From NCBI GenBank assembly GCA_015493625.1, contig WGCT01000160.1:1-8078 (forward strand): a stretch of 8,078 bases of DNA. The letters are read 5' to 3'. The position numbers and the translations under genes are program-made. How positions within the stretch are numbered: position 1 is the first letter of the stretch; each line of letters begins with the position of its first letter. Source of the stretch: Draconibacterium sp. (GTDB taxonomy: Bacteria; Bacteroidota; Bacteroidia; Bacteroidales; Prolixibacteraceae). The notes beneath the pieces were generated by a model, which saw nothing but the letters and a program-made list of their open reading frames with translations, did no database searches and was not told the origin of the DNA. Shown in pieces: positions 5,843 through 8,078 of this stretch.

Positions 5843-7543
5843 ATGATGCGTTTTTTGGAAATTATAGGAAACATAAATAGTTCTGAAATACTACACAACA
5901 TTTTTGTGTACGATAAAACTGCGCCCTTAATTTTTACACGCTTTTTTTTCTGGGCATTTTTTGCAGTTGTTTTGGTGGGATACTCGTTTGTTTACAAAAG
6001 CAAAAATCGAAGTGTCAGGGCCGGATATCTATTTCTGGCCAGTCTGTTTTTTTACTATAAATCTAGCGGATTTTTCTTTTTTATTCTTCTTTTTAGTACA
6101 CTCGTCGATTTTTTTATTGGCAAAGGAATTTACAACTCGAGAAACAGCACAACAAAGAAATTTTTAGTTGCAGCAAGTGTTATTGTTAATTTACTTGTGC
6201 TTGCTTATTTTAAATATTCCTATTTTTTTGTCGATAGCGTAAATCTGCTTTTAGGCACCCATCTTAACGTGGTAAACTATCTTGCAGTTTGGGCAAATAA
6301 TGGAGCCGGCACACATTTTAACGTAAACCAAATTTTGCTGCCGGTGGGCATATCATTTTTCACTTTTCAAACCATTAGTTACTCGGTTGATGTGTACCGG
6401 GGCGAAACAAAACCGGTAAAAAACCTCATCGATTTTGGCTTTTATGTATCGTTCTTCCCTCAACTTGTTGCCGGCCCAATTGTTCGAGCATCGGGGTTTA
6501 TTAAACAAATTTACGAAGACTACCATGTTACAAAAGCAGAATTTGGCTGGGCAATTTTTATGATTCTGAAAGGATTAATAAAAAAGATTTTTATTGGCGA
6601 TTTTATTGCCGTAAATTTTGTCGACCGTGTTTTTTCCGATCCTATAACTTACTCGGGATTCGAAAATCTGATGGCACTTTTTGGCTACTCGTTACAGGTT
6701 TATGTCGATTTTTCGGGCTACACCGACATTGCCATTGGCGTAGCACTTTTAATGGGATTCCGCTTGCCACAAAACTTTAACTCGCCCTACAAAGCAAAAA
6801 ATGTTGGCGATTTCTGGAAACGCTGGCACATGTCGCTTTCGTCGTGGTTAAAAGATTACCTCTACATTCCGATTGGAGGAAACCGGGGCGGCTCGGTATT
6901 TAGCTACATCAGTTTAGGAATAATTTTAGCCATTGTTGTTTTGCTTGCCGGAAAATTTATTTTAGTGCCTATTTTTACAGCTGTTGTACTCTTGTTCGCT
7001 CTTTTAGCACGTATCTCGCCAAAAATAAAACGCAGTATCGACACAAACATCAACCTAATGCTGACCATGCTTTTGGGTGGTCTGTGGCACGGTGCATCGT
7101 GGCAATTTATTATTTGGGGCGGACTAAACGGAATTGGGCTTGTGGTGTATAAATTCTGGCGAAAAATAAGTCCGTGGGAAAACAAAAACAGTTGGATAAC
7201 AAATATTTGGAAAATTATCATCACATTCACGTTTATCACTTTTACACGAATTTTCTTCCGTTCCGAATCGATGGAGGTGGTAAACGGAATGATGCACCAG
7301 ATTACCAACGATTTTAACATTTCGCTTATTCCCGAAATTCTTACTGCATACAAATGGGTGTTTTTAGTTATGTTGTTTGGGTTTGTTATTCACTGGCTAA
7401 GCAGCAGTTTAAAAGAAAAAATTACAAACTGGTTTATTGCCACGCCGCTTTGGTTAAAAGCCGTTATTGCAACCGTTGTTGTTATTATTGTTTATCAGTC
7501 GGTTTCGTCCGAGATGCAACCCTTTATCTACTTTCAGTTTTAA
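5843..7543 (+). CDS. MBOAT-family membrane-bound O-acyltransferase (AlgI/DltB/PatA-like)
   Basis: The protein has 566 residues with about 11-13 hydrophobic membrane segments. Family motifs: LPVGISFFTFQTISY and DVYRG (166-187), FPQLVAGPIVR (205-215), VDFSGYTDIAIG (288-299), DFWKRWHMSLSSWL (323-336), YIPIGGNRGG (341-350), and LGGLWHGASW (411-420), in which His416 is the conserved active-site histidine. The arginine-containing segment TRIFFRS (468-474) and the ending FIYFQF are also typical. Known members move an acyl group, usually acetyl from acetyl-CoA, across the inner membrane to periplasmic acceptors. About 50 residues (351-400), mostly hydrophobic, separate the GGNR and GGLWHG motifs, where many AlgI/DltB proteins have only about 20; they may form an extra membrane hairpin. 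The start is ATG 5843, one base after the upstream stop, with a second in-frame ATG at 5846. Together with the two SGNH proteins this is the usual membrane half of an envelope O-acylation system. The motif match makes the family call secure; the acceptor is inferred from the LysM gene in the operon. Confidence 0.92.
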   Translation: MMRFLEIIGNINSSEILHNIFVYDKTAPLIFTRFFFWAFFAVVLVGYSFVYKSKNRSVRAGYLFLASLFFYYKSSGFFFFILLFSTLVDFFIGKGIYNSRNSTTKKFLVAASVIVNLLVLAYFKYSYFFVDSVNLLLGTHLNVVNYLAVWANNGAGTHFNVNQILLPVGISFFTFQTISYSVDVYRGETKPVKNLIDFGFYVSFFPQLVAGPIVRASGFIKQIYEDYHVTKAEFGWAIFMILKGLIKKIFIGDFIAVNFVDRVFSDPITYSGFENLMALFGYSLQVYVDFSGYTDIAIGVALLMGFRLPQNFNSPYKAKNVGDFWKRWHMSLSSWLKDYLYIPIGGNRGGSVFSYISLGIILAIVVLLAGKFILVPIFTAVVLLFALLARISPKIKRSIDTNINLMLTMLLGGLWHGASWQFIIWGGLNGIGLVVYKFWRKISPWENKNSWITNIWKIIITFTFITFTRIFFRSESMEVVNGMMHQITNDFNISLIPEILTAYKWVFLVMLFGFVIHWLSSSLKEKITNWFIATPLWLKAVIATVVVIIVYQSVSSEMQPFIYFQF

Positions 7544-7593
7544 AAAAAGATGAGTTGCAGAAAAATGGTAAATTTGCTCCAAATTTATAGTGC
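7544..7593 (+). promoter_or_regulatory. Candidate promoter (-7 box) for the aminotransferase gene
   Basis: TAAATTTG at 7569-7576, followed by C, matches the Bacteroidota -7 consensus TAnnTTTG. It lies 17 bases before ATG 7594, which would leave a leader of about 5-10 bases. No good -33 box is seen at the normal distance; TTG at 7555-7557 is too close. No terminator hairpin is visible after the MBOAT stop, so read-through from the operon is also possible across this 50-base gap. Confidence 0.4.
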
Positions 7594-8078
7594 ATGACAT
7601 TTTTTCCTATTCATAATTTTTATATTGAAAACGCAATTATAAAACCGCTCCGGGAATTTGTTACATCGAGAAACAAAGGTGGAGTTTACGAAGTTATCAG
7701 AGTTGAAAACGGAATTCCTGTTTTTATTGAAGAACACCTTTCCCGGTTCTTTCAATCGATTAAAATTGCAAAAAAAACAACACCCTTTTCAAATTTCGAA
7801 ATTATTGCTTTGGTAAAAAAACTAATAGCCAAAAACGGTATTCAAGCGGGGAATATACTGATTTCGTATGAAAAAAATTTAAAGATATTTTTTATAAAAC
7901 ATAAATACCCTTCGCGCGAAATGGTAAAAAAAGGTGTTTTGTGCGGCATATTAAATGCCGAAAGAGAAAACCCCAATGCAAAAGTTTTACAAACCGAAGT
8001 ACGAAAAAAAGCCGATAAACTTATTTCAGAAAAGAAACTCTACGAGGTTATTTTAACAAACAAATTGAGAAACATTAC
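7594..8078 (+). CDS. Class IV aminotransferase (fold-type IV PLP enzyme), 3' end beyond the window
   Basis: The frame is open from ATG 7594 to the window edge (161 codons visible; the family is usually about 270-290). Patterns of the class IV aminotransferase family (branched-chain and D-amino-acid aminotransferases, aminodeoxychorismate lyase) are visible: GVYEVIRVENGIPVF (30-44), the EEHLSRF helix (46-52), RENPNAKVLQTEVR (124-137) and LYEVILTN (149-156). Lys130 in NPNAK is at the position expected for the PLP-binding lysine. The C-terminal ITEG-type loop and cofactor phosphate site lie outside the window. The exact substrate cannot be assigned from this half; such short single-domain members occur widely in Bacteroidota and are often annotated only as aminotransferase class IV. 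I see no functional link to the O-acylation operon, and a separate -7 box suggests independent expression. Confidence 0.78.
   Translation, partial: MTFFPIHNFYIENAIIKPLREFVTSRNKGGVYEVIRVENGIPVFIEEHLSRFFQSIKIAKKTTPFSNFEIIALVKKLIAKNGIQAGNILISYEKNLKIFFIKHKYPSREMVKKGVLCGILNAERENPNAKVLQTEVRKKADKLISEKKLYEVILTNKLRNI

Noticed and set aside
7354..7590. Open frame overlapping the end of the MBOAT gene
   Set aside because: It is out of frame with the well-conserved MBOAT C-terminus and ends just before the aminotransferase start; no protein-like features are seen.
1..8078. CRISPR arrays, insertion-sequence ends, tRNA/rRNA genes or phage signals
   Set aside because: No regular repeats, transposase motifs, terminal inverted repeats or RNA gene signatures were seen on either strand.

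Overview
The window looks like a piece of a Bacteroidota chromosome, probably from an environmental Bacteroidales/Marinilabiliales-type lineage. The DNA is AT-rich. Genes lack clear Shine-Dalgarno sites. Two intergenic stretches carry a TAnnTTTG box, the -7 element of Bacteroidota promoters. The encoded proteins (a POTRA-less Omp85-type barrel, an MltD-like LysM protein, an AlgI/DltB-type MBOAT with an extra hydrophobic segment) also fit that phylum. All supported genes are on the + strand. Identification is from motifs read by eye, not from a database search.

Layout: (1) 156-1282, an outer-membrane beta-barrel gene of the BamA/TamA (Omp85) superfamily. Its signal-peptide start (156-299) and its barrel (299-1282) lie in different frames, joined by an apparent -1 shift at a short T run. 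(2) 1283-1517, an intergenic region with a good -7 box (TATTTTTG, 1463-1470). (3) 1518-7543, a tight four-gene operon: a secreted protein with a degenerate lytic-transglycosylase domain and three LysM-like units; a membrane-anchored SGNH-fold protein; a second, secreted SGNH-fold protein; and an MBOAT acyltransferase. The first two junctions are 4-base ATGA overlaps and the third has a 1-base gap. (4) 7594 to the window end, the 5' part of a class IV (fold-type IV PLP) aminotransferase, preceded by its own candidate -7 box.

The centre of interest is the operon. An MBOAT protein plus periplasmic SGNH-fold enzymes is the known architecture of cell-envelope O-acetylation, as in PatA/PatB with the esterase Ape1 for peptidoglycan, or AlgI with AlgJ/AlgX for alginate. 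The MBOAT would pass an acyl group across the inner membrane, and the SGNH proteins would transfer it to, or remove it from, a periplasmic glycan. The co-transcribed LysM protein points to peptidoglycan as target. Its transglycosylase-like domain has lost the catalytic glutamate and looks like a glycan-binding scaffold instead of a lyase. This gives a testable proposal: a Bacteroidota peptidoglycan O-acylation/de-acylation module with a dedicated non-catalytic peptidoglycan-recognition subunit. The target glycan, the acyl group and the transferase-versus-esterase assignment of the two SGNH proteins are inference.
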